A stretch of 64,000 nt of DNA from contig CAKUHA010000001.1 in NCBI GenBank assembly GCA_934655755.1, forward strand, positions 310,001 to 374,000, in the 5' to 3' direction. Numbering within the stretch: the first letter of the stretch is position 1; each line of letters starts with the position of its first letter. Positions 1 through 9,130 of the stretch are shown here, piece by piece. This DNA is from an uncultured Collinsella sp. GTDB lineage: Bacteria > Actinomycetota > Coriobacteriia > Coriobacteriales > Coriobacteriaceae. The translations under genes and the position numbers were made by a program. The notes below the pieces were generated by a model, which ran no database searches, had not been told where the DNA came from, and saw only the letters and a list, made by a program, of their open reading frames with translations.

Positions 1-2
1 CG

Positions 3-452
3 TCTTATGTCAAGGAAGTGCCCGAGGCTCGTATGGTTATTCTTGGCGGCGGAGAGGAGCGTCTCGCTGTTGAGGATAAGATTGCTTCCCTTGGTCTTTC
101 AGACAAGATTATTTTGCTTGGTATCCGAAGCAATGTAGCCCGCTTCTATTCGCTTTTCGATGTGTTCTTTATGCCCTCGCTTTATGAGGGGCTGCCCATT
201 TCTGCTGTCGAGGCCCAAGCTTCCGGGCTTCGGTGTGTCTTCTCGACTGGTGTACCTGCCGAAAGCGATATTACAGGCAGCGGTAGGTTCGTAGGGCTTG
301 ATCGACTATTTGGAGAATGGATATCTGCTCTATCCGATGCTCTTGCCGAGGGACGTGATGACGAAGCAGCTAAAAAATTGGCTTTGGCCGGGTACTCGGC
401 AGAAACTAATGCAGAAAAGATGATGGAGTTTTACGAGAGGCTTGTTAGGTGA
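3..452 (+). CDS. Glycosyltransferase family 4, C-terminal part (5' end outside window)
   Basis: The reading frame is open from the left edge, so this is the last ~150 residues of a larger protein. It has the GT-B C-terminal nucleotide-sugar binding half of GT4 enzymes: a VILGGGEER strand-turn, then SLYEGLPISAVEAQASGL, which carries the EX7E signature (E-GLPISAV-E). It would transfer a sugar from an NDP-sugar to a growing polysaccharide unit on the cytoplasmic face of the membrane. The stop codon overlaps the GTG start of the Wzy-like gene, so they are translationally coupled. Base composition is AT-rich compared with the rhamnose genes downstream, typical of variable capsule/O-unit genes. Acceptor and donor cannot be told from sequence. 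Confidence 0.85.
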   Translation, partial: SYVKEVPEARMVILGGGEERLAVEDKIASLGLSDKIILLGIRSNVARFYSLFDVFFMPSLYEGLPISAVEAQASGLRCVFSTGVPAESDITGSGRFVGLDRLFGEWISALSDALAEGRDDEAAKKLALAGYSAETNAEKMMEFYERLVR

Positions 453-1756
453 GCATGGTAAGTAAATACGAATTGAACGACGATTGTGTGCATGAGGAAT
501 ACAAAGCGAGGCGGTCCGGACGACAGTCTGCGTTAATCGTATTGGCCCTTTCGTTGTTGCCATTTCAGATTCTCATCGCTCAAGATAATTCGTTTACTTT
601 CCAATCTGCTGTCCTATCAATAGCCCTGCTCGTTCTATCCCTAATGTTTGATAAGAAGAGCTATCGCATAGGTAAGTTTGACAATCTATTTCTTTTCGGA
701 TTCTTATTTATTATGGGTTTCGGATGCTTGATGACAGTGATTGTCGCTCCTGAAATGGTCGTTACTACACTCCTATTAAGGATGGGACTCTTTACAGTTA
801 TCCTTCTGTTCTTCTTTCTGGAGACTACGCGAAGATGGTCCCGTGACGAGCTGCTACTCGTCATCAGAAGCGTTGCCCTTTCTGTCGCCGCCTCCACTTT
901 TCTTGTATTTTCCGAGTATATAAAATCGGGTAATTATGGCGGTAGAATATACCCATTGAGTCTTACTGGGCATTTTATTGATGCTAATTACTTTGCATTG
1001 CTGGTCGTCCTGCAGCTTTCCTTTGCGATTATGATGGCTTTTTACGAGCGCAAACTTATATTAAGACTGCTTGGTTTTGCTCTTTCGGGATTTGCTTTCA
1101 TCTCTATTGTTCTTACCGGCTCTCGTAGCGGTTTGCTCTGTGCGGGACTAATTACTATTCTTTCTATTGCTGCGTTCTATCGCGATAAAGTTACAAAAAA
1201 GCTTGTAACTTCATTTCTTCTTGTCGTTTGCCTTTGTCTTGGCTTTGTCGCTGTTTCTTCTTTTGTAAGTGACTGGCTGTTCAATCGTTTTTTTGTTGCT
1301 TCATATGACGATGGATCAAATCAGTTTCGTGTCGAGCTCTGGATGAGGGCCGTGCAGCGATGGGCTCAACGCCCTATTTTTGGATACGGTATCGGGAACT
1401 ACAACTACTTTGCCTCGGGTGATTGGGGTGAGACGGTAACTAGCGTCACGACTCACGGTACGTTGACAGATTTTCTCGTTGATTTTGGTGCGGTTGGGTT
1501 ATGTCTATTTATCGCATGTCAACTTAGATTTCTTCGATTTGCGTTTAGATCTAGGAATTATGCGCTTCTTGCCTGTGTTCCGGGCATAACGATTTGTTGG
1601 ATCATTATTGGCGCAGAAAGATCTGTAGCCCTTTGGCTCTATTTGATTACATTTACGATTATTTCGGACTATTGCTTTCGCAACAGCTGCACTGTATCTA
1701 CATTGTTCAGACGGGAAGAACTAAATGAAAGTAAGTATCGTTTTAGCGACGTATAA
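449..1756 (+). CDS. Wzy-like O-antigen/capsule polymerase (polytopic membrane protein)
   Basis: This 435-residue protein is almost entirely hydrophobic, with about ten or more predicted membrane segments (for example around residues 30-60, 85-135, 150-170, 185-265). A larger polar loop before the last segments holds GYGIGNYNYFASGDWGETVTSVTTHGTLTDFLVDFG, the usual place and pattern (WmRAVQRWAQRPIFGYGIGNY...HGTLTDFLVDFG) of the O-antigen ligase/Wzy_C domain. It probably polymerises repeat units at the outer face of the membrane. The start is a GTG overlapping the upstream stop (GTGA); an internal ATG two codons later is also possible. Its 3' end overlaps the next gene by 32 nt. Polymerase versus ligase cannot be decided, but the neighbouring flippase and glycosyltransferases favour polymerase. 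Confidence 0.8.
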   Translation: MSMVSKYELNDDCVHEEYKARRSGRQSALIVLALSLLPFQILIAQDNSFTFQSAVLSIALLVLSLMFDKKSYRIGKFDNLFLFGFLFIMGFGCLMTVIVAPEMVVTTLLLRMGLFTVILLFFFLETTRRWSRDELLLVIRSVALSVAASTFLVFSEYIKSGNYGGRIYPLSLTGHFIDANYFALLVVLQLSFAIMMAFYERKLILRLLGFALSGFAFISIVLTGSRSGLLCAGLITILSIAAFYRDKVTKKLVTSFLLVVCLCLGFVAVSSFVSDWLFNRFFVASYDDGSNQFRVELWMRAVQRWAQRPIFGYGIGNYNYFASGDWGETVTSVTTHGTLTDFLVDFGAVGLCLFIACQLRFLRFAFRSRNYALLACVPGITICWIIIGAERSVALWLYLITFTIISDYCFRNSCTVSTLFRREELNESKYRFSDV

Positions 1757-2660
1757 CGGCGCTAAATATATTGAGGAGTTATTGGTCTCTCTTTTGACCC
1801 AGACTAACCAAGACTGGGAGTTAATTGTCAGCGATGACGGCTCAACCGATGAAACTCTCTCAATTGTCCAAAAGTATGAAATAAAACTAGGAAATCGTTT
1901 AGTTGTCGTCAATAATGACTCTGGCTTTCATGGTCCAACTGCCAATTTTATTAACGGCTTGAAACACGCGAGTGGTTCTCTATTTATGCTCTGCGATCAA
2001 GATGACATCTGGCTACCCGAAAAAATCGAATTATCCGTACAGGTCATCGAGAACGCGCTTGAGACTGTTAAAGACAATCGCCCAGTTTTGGCAACCTGTG
2101 CTTTAACTGTGACCGATGCTGAGCTCAATCCTATTCTAAATATACGCGATTGTTGTTCGACCTATTCGGATCTTGATTATGCGGCTGGATTGCTTTCGAA
2201 TGCTTATTCCTCAAATGGCTCAAGCATGATATTTAATCAGAATGCTGCCGCATTCCTTTTAAATGAAGCGAATGAGATCCTCAATTCAAACTTGATGTAC
2301 GACCGTTGGCTCTGTCTGTACACCGCTTTTACAGGGTGCTTCATAAACATTGACACACCGCTCATGCTGTACCGACTCCATGGCGCTAACACTGTTGGTA
2401 TGAGCATTGACCAGCGTTTTTCTATTTCTGAACTTCCTCTAAAGTTAAAGGAAAAGGCAAAATTTTATTGTTCTATTAGGTTGGCGTTGTCTGCTATTGT
2501 CGGCAAGTACTCCGTGTCCAACTCTACGCTGGCGAGACTTTCTAATCTATTTGCTTCCGACTCTTTTGGGTTTCTTTTAAAAGTAAGGCTCCTGAAAGAA
2601 AGGCTCATTTTCCCTCGGGGTTTTACTGCGAAAGATTTAGTTCTTTTACTTCTGATGTAG
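1725..2660 (+). CDS. Glycosyltransferase family 2
   Basis: A 311-residue GT-A fold enzyme. Residues 1-110 show the GT2 hallmarks: MKVSIVLATYNGAKYIEELL, the nucleotide-binding VSDDGSTDET, and FMLCDQDDIWLPEKI, where the DQDD element serves as the metal-binding DXD. The DDGS...DQDD spacing and the C-terminal MLYRLHGANTVG (R-x-H-G-x-N) resemble rhamnosyl-type GT2 enzymes of capsule clusters. That fits the dTDP-rhamnose genes downstream, but donor choice is inference. The ATG lies inside the 3' end of the polymerase gene, indicating coupled translation. AT-rich like its neighbours. Length is normal for the family. Confidence 0.88.
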   Translation: MKVSIVLATYNGAKYIEELLVSLLTQTNQDWELIVSDDGSTDETLSIVQKYEIKLGNRLVVVNNDSGFHGPTANFINGLKHASGSLFMLCDQDDIWLPEKIELSVQVIENALETVKDNRPVLATCALTVTDAELNPILNIRDCCSTYSDLDYAAGLLSNAYSSNGSSMIFNQNAAAFLLNEANEILNSNLMYDRWLCLYTAFTGCFINIDTPLMLYRLHGANTVGMSIDQRFSISELPLKLKEKAKFYCSIRLALSAIVGKYSVSNSTLARLSNLFASDSFGFLLKVRLLKERLIFPRGFTAKDLVLLLLM

Positions 2661-2704
2661 CTATTTGTTTTCCTATTGGCTTTTAAGGAAAGGGATTTGA
2701 ATCT

Positions 2705-4132
2705 ATGGCCTCTGGTGAGGGACTTGACATCAAACTCCTCGCGAAGAACGCCGTTATTGCCTTTGTCGCCCAAGGACTGTCTCTATTTGTAAGTGTCGTA
2801 ATGTCTTTGGTCGTGCCTAGAGTTCTCGGCGTGGCAAGTTATGGTTACTGGCAGCTCTTCGTGTTTTATGCAAGCTATTCTGGTTTTTTTCATTTTGGGC
2901 TTAACGATGGAATCTATTTGATCGAAGGCGGGAAGAACCGTAAGGAGATTGATAAACATAGGATTGTCTCATCGTTATACTTTGAGATTTTTCAGCAGCT
3001 GATCGTAGCCGCTGGTGTTCTTGCGGGGACGTTTTTCCTGGCCCCGGAACCGGACAGAGCGTTTGTTCTTTCTGCTTTCGCTGCTTATACAGTCGTCTGT
3101 AATTTGAGCGGCTTACTTGGCTATGTTTTTCAAGCAATGAATGAAACGAAATTATTCTCGTTCTCGTCCATGGTGGACCGGTTCACATTCCTGGTTCTTA
3201 TGCTGTTTTTTGTCATTCTCGGCGTGACGGACTTTAAGGTCTATGTAATCAGTTTCATCCTCTCCCGTTCCTGCTGCCTTGCTTACTGCTGCTATCATGC
3301 AAAGGATTTTCTCTCTGCGCGTCCTTTACATTTAAAGGACTCCATATACGACGCGTTTTTGAACATGAAGATCGGCTGCAGCCTTATGTTTGCGAATATT
3401 GCAGACATGCTGGTTTTAGGCGTGGCAAGGGCTCTTGTCGACTCGGCCTGGGGCATCGAAGTATTTGGCAAGGTGTCTTTATCGCTTTCTCTTGTAAATT
3501 TTTTTATCACTTTTGTCTCGCAGGCGGCAATGGTATTGTTCCCTGCTCTTCGCCAAGGCACTAATGAGGATCGTAGAAAGTTTTATAAAACTGTACGAGA
3601 TACCATGGAGCTCGCTTTTCCCGGTGTGTTTCTTCTTTATTTCCCGATGGTCTGGCTGCTCTCCCTCTGGCTTCCCCAATATTCGGATAGTCTCCGCTAC
3701 TTTGCAGTTCTCCTGCCCATTTGCGTTTTCGATACAAAGATGAACATCTGCTGCACTACGTATTTCAAGGTGCTGCGTGAGGAAAGAACTTTACTCGTCG
3801 TTAATCTGATGACTGTTGGGGTCAGCGCTTTGCTTTCCCTGCTCGGAGTGTTTGTTCTTAAATCCCTTGATTTCGTATTACTTGGTGTGGTTGTCAGTAT
3901 TGTTTTGAGGTCGCTTTGGTCTGAAAGATATTTGAATAAAAAACTGAATGTTGCTGCTTCATCTATGACGGTAGAAGAGGTTTTTTTAACGGCTGCATTC
4001 ATCGGTTTCGTCCTGTGTGTTCCAGCTGCTTTCGCTATTGTCGGCTTTTTGACGCTATATTTCATTTATCTCTTTATGAATAGGTCGACTCTCAATGGCG
4101 TGACTGCGAATTTCAAAAATATTCTTCACTAG
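2705..4132 (+). CDS. Wzx-like oligosaccharide flippase
   Basis: A 475-residue polytopic membrane protein with about 12-14 hydrophobic segments. It starts with the typical N-terminus of polysaccharide_synt family flippases: a short basic helix (IKLLAKNAVIAFVAQGLSLFVSVVMSLVVPRVLGVASYGYWQLFVFY). These MOP-superfamily exporters move lipid-linked repeat units across the cytoplasmic membrane to the Wzy polymerase. It follows the GT2 gene by 44 nt with an AAGGAAAGGG ribosome-binding site. It is the last AT-rich gene before the composition jumps to GC-rich at rfbA. Substrate specificity cannot be read from sequence. Confidence 0.88.
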   Translation: MASGEGLDIKLLAKNAVIAFVAQGLSLFVSVVMSLVVPRVLGVASYGYWQLFVFYASYSGFFHFGLNDGIYLIEGGKNRKEIDKHRIVSSLYFEIFQQLIVAAGVLAGTFFLAPEPDRAFVLSAFAAYTVVCNLSGLLGYVFQAMNETKLFSFSSMVDRFTFLVLMLFFVILGVTDFKVYVISFILSRSCCLAYCCYHAKDFLSARPLHLKDSIYDAFLNMKIGCSLMFANIADMLVLGVARALVDSAWGIEVFGKVSLSLSLVNFFITFVSQAAMVLFPALRQGTNEDRRKFYKTVRDTMELAFPGVFLLYFPMVWLLSLWLPQYSDSLRYFAVLLPICVFDTKMNICCTTYFKVLREERTLLVVNLMTVGVSALLSLLGVFVLKSLDFVLLGVVVSIVLRSLWSERYLNKKLNVAASSMTVEEVFLTAAFIGFVLCVPAAFAIVGFLTLYFIYLFMNRSTLNGVTANFKNILH

Positions 4133-4156
4133 GTTTATGATTTTTGGAGTTATCAA

Positions 4157-5056
4157 ATGAAAGGCATTATCCTCGCCGGCGGGTCCGGCACGCGCCTGTA
4201 CCCGCTCACGCTCGTGACCTCCAAGCAGCTGCTGCCGGTCTACGACAAGCCCATGATCTACTACCCGCTGTCCACCCTCATGCTGGCGGGCATCCGGGAC
4301 ATCTTGGTCATCTCCACGCCGACGGACCTCCCCAACTTCGAGCGCCTGCTCGGTGACGGCTCGCGCTACGGCGTGAACCTTTCCTACGCCGAGCAGCCCT
4401 CGCCGGACGGCCTGGCGCAGGCCTTTACCATCGGCGAGGAGTTCATCGCCGGCGAGCCGTGCACGCTCGTGCTCGGCGACAACATCTTCTACGGAAACGG
4501 CCTGTCGCGCCACCTGACGCGCGCCGTCCAGAACGCGGAGTCGGGCCGCGCCACGGTCTTCGGCTACCACGTGGACGACCCCGAGCGCTTCGGCGTCGTG
4601 GAGTTCGACCGCGAGGGCCGTGCCGTCTCCATCGAGGAGAAGCCCGCCCAGCCCAAGAGCTCCTACGCCGTCACCGGGCTGTACTTCTACCCGGGCGACG
4701 TGGCCGCCAAGGCCCATAAGGTGCAGCCCTCCGCGCGCGGCGAGCTGGAGATCACCACGCTCAACCAGATGTACCTGGGGGAGGGGACGCTGTCGGTGGT
4801 CACCCTGGGCCGCGGCTACGCGTGGCTGGACACCGGCACCATGGAGAGCCTCCACGAGGCCGCGGAGTTCGTCCGCGCCGTGGAGCACTCCCAGGACCTG
4901 CCCGTGTCCGTCCCCGAGGAGATCGCCTGGGAGAACGGCTGGATCACGACCGCCGAGCTGGAGGAGGCCGCCAAGGCCTACGGCAAGTCGGTCTACGGCC
5001 AGCACCTCAAGAAGGTCGCCGCCGGCGAGATCGTCAACAGCCCGCGCGAGTACTAA
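4157..5056 (+). CDS. rfbA: Glucose-1-phosphate thymidylyltransferase RfbA/RmlA
   Basis: Makes dTDP-glucose from dTTP and glucose-1-phosphate, the first step of dTDP-L-rhamnose synthesis. The N-terminus [18 protein letters not shown] carries the nucleotidyltransferase GGxGTRLxPLT loop, followed by [30 protein letters not shown] [20 protein letters not shown] and TGLYFYP, all diagnostic for RmlA. At 299 residues it is full length. A TTGGAG site precedes the ATG. Composition switches sharply to GC-rich here, matching the core genome rather than the capsule genes before it. It forms a tight cassette with rfbB and the fused rfbCD. Confidence 0.96.
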   Translation: MKGIILAGGSGTRLYPLTLVTSKQLLPVYDKPMIYYPLSTLMLAGIRDILVISTPTDLPNFERLLGDGSRYGVNLSYAEQPSPDGLAQAFTIGEEFIAGEPCTLVLGDNIFYGNGLSRHLTRAVQNAESGRATVFGYHVDDPERFGVVEFDREGRAVSIEEKPAQPKSSYAVTGLYFYPGDVAAKAHKVQPSARGELEITTLNQMYLGEGTLSVVTLGRGYAWLDTGTMESLHEAAEFVRAVEHSQDLPVSVPEEIAWENGWITTAELEEAAKAYGKSVYGQHLKKVAAGEIVNSPREY

Positions 5057-6103
<1,047 letters not shown>

Positions 6104-6115
6104 GAGGGGAGAGAC

Positions 6116-7582
6116 ATGGCAGATATCGCATTCGAGAAGGACCTCTCCGTCACCGAGACCGGCATCGACGGGTTGAAGGTCGTCGACCTCGCCGTCCACG
6201 GCGACTCGCGCGGCTGGTTCAAGGAGAACTGGCAGCGCGCCAAGATGTGCGCGCTCGGCATCCCCGACCTCCGCGTCGTCCAGAACAACGTCTCCTACAA
6301 CGACAGCCGCGGCGTCACCCGCGGCATCCACGCCGAGCCCTGGGACAAGTTCATCTCCGTGGCCCGCGGCTCGGTCTTCGGCGCATGGGTCGACCTGCGA
6401 GAGGGCAGCGCCACCTACGGCAAGGTCTTCACCTGCACGCTCGACCCGTCCAAGGCCATCTACGTCCCGCGCGGCGTGGGCAACTCATTCCAGGCCCTGG
6501 AGGACGGCACCGCCTACACCTACCTGGTGGACGCCCACTGGTCCCTCGAGCTCAAGAGGACCTATACCTTCGTGAACCTCGCCGACCCCGAGCTCGCCAT
6601 CGAGTGGCCGATCCCGCTCTCGGAGGCCACCGTATCCGAGGCCGACCTGAACCACCCGATGCTGAAGGACGTCGTCCCCATGGCGCCCAGGCGCACCCTC
6701 GTCACCGGCTGCAACGGCCAGCTGGGGCACGCTGTGCGCAAGTTGGCCGAGGAGCGCGGCGTGGCGAAGGACTTCGACTTCTGCGACATCGACACCTTCG
6801 ACATGTCCGACCCGGCGGCCTACTCCAAATACGATTGGTCGCTCTACGGCACCGTGATCAACTGCGGCGCCTACACGGCCGTGGATAAAGCGGAGACCCC
6901 CGAGGGCCGCGCGATCGCCTGGAAGGCCAACGCCACCGGGCCGGCGCTGCTCGCCCGCACCTGCGCCGAGCACGGCATCGCGCTCGTCCACGTGTCCTCC
7001 GACTACGTCTTCGACGGCGCCGCCGAGGTCCACACCGAGGACGAGCCCCTCAGCCCGCTGTCCGTCTACGGCCAGACCAAGGCCGCCGGCGACATCGCCG
7101 TTGCCGGGTGCCCGCGCCACTACATCATGCGCTCCAGCTGGGTCATCGGCGAGGGCCGCAACTTCGTGAAGACCATGAAGGCGCTCTCCGACCGCGTCGC
7201 CGACCCGGAGGATAAACTCGAGCACGTCACCGTGGTCGACGACCAGCTGGGCCGCCTGACCTTCACACGCGACATGGCCGCGGCCATCTTCCACGTGCTG
7301 GACGCGAAAGCGCCCTACGGGACCTATAACTGCACCGGCTCCGGCGCCGTGAGGTCCTGGGCGGACATCGCCCGCGCCGTCTTCGAGGCCGCCAACGGCA
7401 ACGGCGACAGGGTCGTGCCGGTGTCGACCGCCGACTACTACACGAACGCCGAGGGCCCCATCGCCCCGCGCCCGGTCCACTCCGCGCTCGACCTGTCCAG
7501 GCTCGAGTCGACCGGCTTCCATATGCCCGACTGGGAGGAAGAGCTGGGGGAGTACCTTGATGAGTTGTGTCCTGCCAAATAG
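6116..7582 (+). CDS. rfbCD: Fused RmlC-RmlD: dTDP-4-dehydrorhamnose 3,5-epimerase and reductase
   Basis: A 488-residue two-domain enzyme that finishes dTDP-L-rhamnose synthesis. Residues ~10-190 form the RmlC cupin (GWFKENWQRAKM, QNNVSYNDSRGVTRGIHAEPWDKFISVARGSVFGAWVD, YVPRGVGNSFQALED). Residues ~195-488 form RmlD (TGCNGQLGHAVRKL nucleotide-binding loop, HVSSDYVFDG, YGQTKAAGD with the catalytic YxxxK, RSSWVIGEGRNFV, DDQLGRLTFT). The linker is about ten residues and the frame is unbroken, so the fusion is real. A single fused gene replaces the separate rfbC and rfbD of most bacteria. AGGAGG precedes the ATG. No rmlC or rmlD copy exists elsewhere in the window. Confidence 0.95.
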   Translation: MADIAFEKDLSVTETGIDGLKVVDLAVHGDSRGWFKENWQRAKMCALGIPDLRVVQNNVSYNDSRGVTRGIHAEPWDKFISVARGSVFGAWVDLREGSATYGKVFTCTLDPSKAIYVPRGVGNSFQALEDGTAYTYLVDAHWSLELKRTYTFVNLADPELAIEWPIPLSEATVSEADLNHPMLKDVVPMAPRRTLVTGCNGQLGHAVRKLAEERGVAKDFDFCDIDTFDMSDPAAYSKYDWSLYGTVINCGAYTAVDKAETPEGRAIAWKANATGPALLARTCAEHGIALVHVSSDYVFDGAAEVHTEDEPLSPLSVYGQTKAAGDIAVAGCPRHYIMRSSWVIGEGRNFVKTMKALSDRVADPEDKLEHVTVVDDQLGRLTFTRDMAAAIFHVLDAKAPYGTYNCTGSGAVRSWADIARAVFEAANGNGDRVVPVSTADYYTNAEGPIAPRPVHSALDLSRLESTGFHMPDWEEELGEYLDELCPAK

Positions 7583-7629
7583 CTTTCGCTTTGTCCGATT
7601 CGTATTTAGCTTGATTGAGGGTGTTTTGA

Positions 7630-8286
7630 TTGATTGATTATGTTGGTGTCGCTGAAAGGATTTTACGTGAAAAAACCAATCGTTGCCTGGGAAGAGTCCG
7701 TCTAAAGCGACTTAGGTCCACCGACTTTACGGTGATATCAAACAATTGCTGGGCTGGCACTGTATACAGATACTTCAACCTCCCCTATCTTTCGCCAACC
7801 TGTGGGCTATATTTTTTTGCTGAGGACTATGTTAGGTTCGCGTCAGATTTAAGACGCTATGTCTCTTTGCCTTTAGAGTTTATTGATGCAAGGGATTCTT
7901 CTCACTATGAGGAGTTGGTTGGCAAAGGTGAAGAAAACAAGGTTGTTGCCAAGATTGCTGATATCGAAGTCGTCTTTCTTCATTATTCAACTGCTGAAGA
8001 GGCTGAAGAAAAATGGCGTCGTCGTGTTGAACGGATCAGCTGGGATAATTTATTTGTCAAGTTCAGTCAAATGAATGGCTGCTCAGATGACAATATCCGT
8101 AAATTCGATTCAATTGATTTTCCGAATAAGATCTGTTTTACTGCCAAGCCGATGAAAGATGTGGAGTGTTCCGTATTTCATCCCTCTTCTGTTAGGAATG
8201 GTCAGATAACTAACGACACCGATCGATTTAGGCAGAATTTTGATTTATTTGGCTGGCTTAATAGTGCCGCTGCTGTATACCGTTAG
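7630..8286 (+). CDS. DUF1919 family polysaccharide-locus protein
   Basis: A 218-residue soluble protein with the look of DUF1919 exopolysaccharide-cluster proteins. An N-terminal FTVISNNCWAGTVYRYFNLPYLSPTCGLYFFAEDYVRF block is followed by VVAKIADIEVVFLHYSTAEEAEEKWRRRVERISWDNLFVKF. The conserved NNCWG-type start and the H-Y-x-T-x-E-E-A-x-x-K-W block suggest a nucleotide-sugar or phosphotransfer role, but no reaction is established. The start is TTG at 7630, supported by GAGGGTG nine bases upstream. AT-rich again, in contrast to the rhamnose cassette before it. It is the last gene of the polysaccharide locus. Confidence 0.75.
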   Translation: MIDYVGVAERILREKTNRCLGRVRLKRLRSTDFTVISNNCWAGTVYRYFNLPYLSPTCGLYFFAEDYVRFASDLRRYVSLPLEFIDARDSSHYEELVGKGEENKVVAKIADIEVVFLHYSTAEEAEEKWRRRVERISWDNLFVKFSQMNGCSDDNIRKFDSIDFPNKICFTAKPMKDVECSVFHPSSVRNGQITNDTDRFRQNFDLFGWLNSAAAVYR

Positions 8287-8517
8287 TCCAACTGTTGTGT
8301 CCTTTCACTTGTGATTTTTGTTCTAGTCTTCGATAGCGAGCGTTTCCGGGACGGGAGTCTTAAGACTTCAGCCTAATACGTTTGCCGGCTTCGCTCACAG
8401 CTATCGTCCGCTTATATAATTTGCACACTGCCGCCATGAATCCCCTGCTTCTATGATGGTATAGCGTCGAAAAATCGGTGCGAGGGCCACTTCGTACTTC
8501 TGTCCCAGACCTGGGAA

Positions 8518-8561
8518 ATGCGGGGCCCGAGCTCCCTGCCGCGATAGCTCGGGCCCCGCAT
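8518..8561. repeat. 16-bp perfect inverted repeat
   Basis: ATGCGGGGCCCGAGCT (8518-8533) and its exact reverse complement (8546-8561) are separated by 12 nt. It overlaps the end of the decayed IstB reading frame, so one arm may be former coding sequence. No T-tract follows on either strand, so it is not a classic intrinsic terminator. Confidence 0.7.
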
Positions 8562-8776
8562 CATGAAAAGCAACGCCTTGTCGAACAGCCTGTCGAGGGC
8601 GCAGAAGAGAGTGTCGTTGCCTGTGAAAAACTCGTCTCACCCGCTTGGTGCGATGTTGCTCGTGAGAACTATCGTGTTCGGTCGTTCCTTCTCTTAGCGC
8701 CTGTCGACGACATCGAAGAACAGGTCGGTGCATAGTCTGTCGTAGACGCATCCGTTCATCTGTTTGACGAAAATTA
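8527..8776 (-). pseudogene. Decayed IstB-like (IS21 helper ATPase) C-terminal fragment
   Basis: Reading the minus strand from ~8774 downward in one frame gives FVKQMNGCVYDRL, then DLFFDVVDRR-stop-EKERPNTIVLTSNIAPSG-stop-DEFF, then ALDRLFDKALLFMMRGPSYR. This follows the IstB pattern LFFQLVSxRYER...ILTSNxPxxxWxxxF...AxLDRLLHHAxxxxxxGxSYR. The two stops (TAA at 8694-8696, TGA at 8637-8639) are in the same frame, 19 codons apart. They fall where IstB has Tyr and Trp, so each is explained by a single base change. No Walker motifs and no IstA partner remain. This is a dead remnant of an IS21-type element. Confidence 0.6.
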
Positions 8777-9033
8777 TTAGACAATGTACTCCGTTAAAGT
8801 CTTAGGGAGTACCATTGCCTTAGGCTTTCACTGCCTGGTTCATAACGTTAACATCCGTTCTTTGACCTTGCAATTTGGTTGACTATTTACTGGGGATTGT
8901 CATGCTGCCTGCCGATATTGTTTTTCATTACTGCAAAGATAATAGTTCCTCCATTGTGAATTGCTTCGAGTCGTGCATGGGGTATCGCTAAAGTCACTGA
9001 AGGCGTTCTCATTATTTTGGCCGCTTGCCCTTT

Positions 9034-9078
9034 ATTGCCCAGTAAGGAGTATTGGGCAATTTGGGTCTGTTTGTTTTT
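9034..9078 (+). terminator. Hairpin followed by T-rich tract
   Basis: ATTGCCCA pairs with TGGGCAAT across an 11-nt loop. A TTGGGTCTGTTTGTTTTTG tract follows. It lies ~70 nt before the UbiA-like gene with no intact gene upstream, so it may end residual transcription from the boundary region or act as a leader attenuator. Confidence 0.4.
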
Positions 9079-9130
9079 GAGCGCCGTTTTATGATGAACC
9101 AGTCGTTTCTTTCTTATAAGGATGTCAGAT

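Larger units (their letters stand above)
8287..9130. other. Gene-poor boundary between polysaccharide locus and accessory island
   Basis: No intact gene is visible. The stretch contains a decayed IstB-like ATPase on the minus strand, a strong inverted repeat within it, the perfect 12-base palindrome AGTCTTAAGACT near 8367, and a terminator-like hairpin (ATTGCCCA/TGGGCAAT, 9034-9060) before the next gene. It marks where the accessory island begins. Confidence 0.6.
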
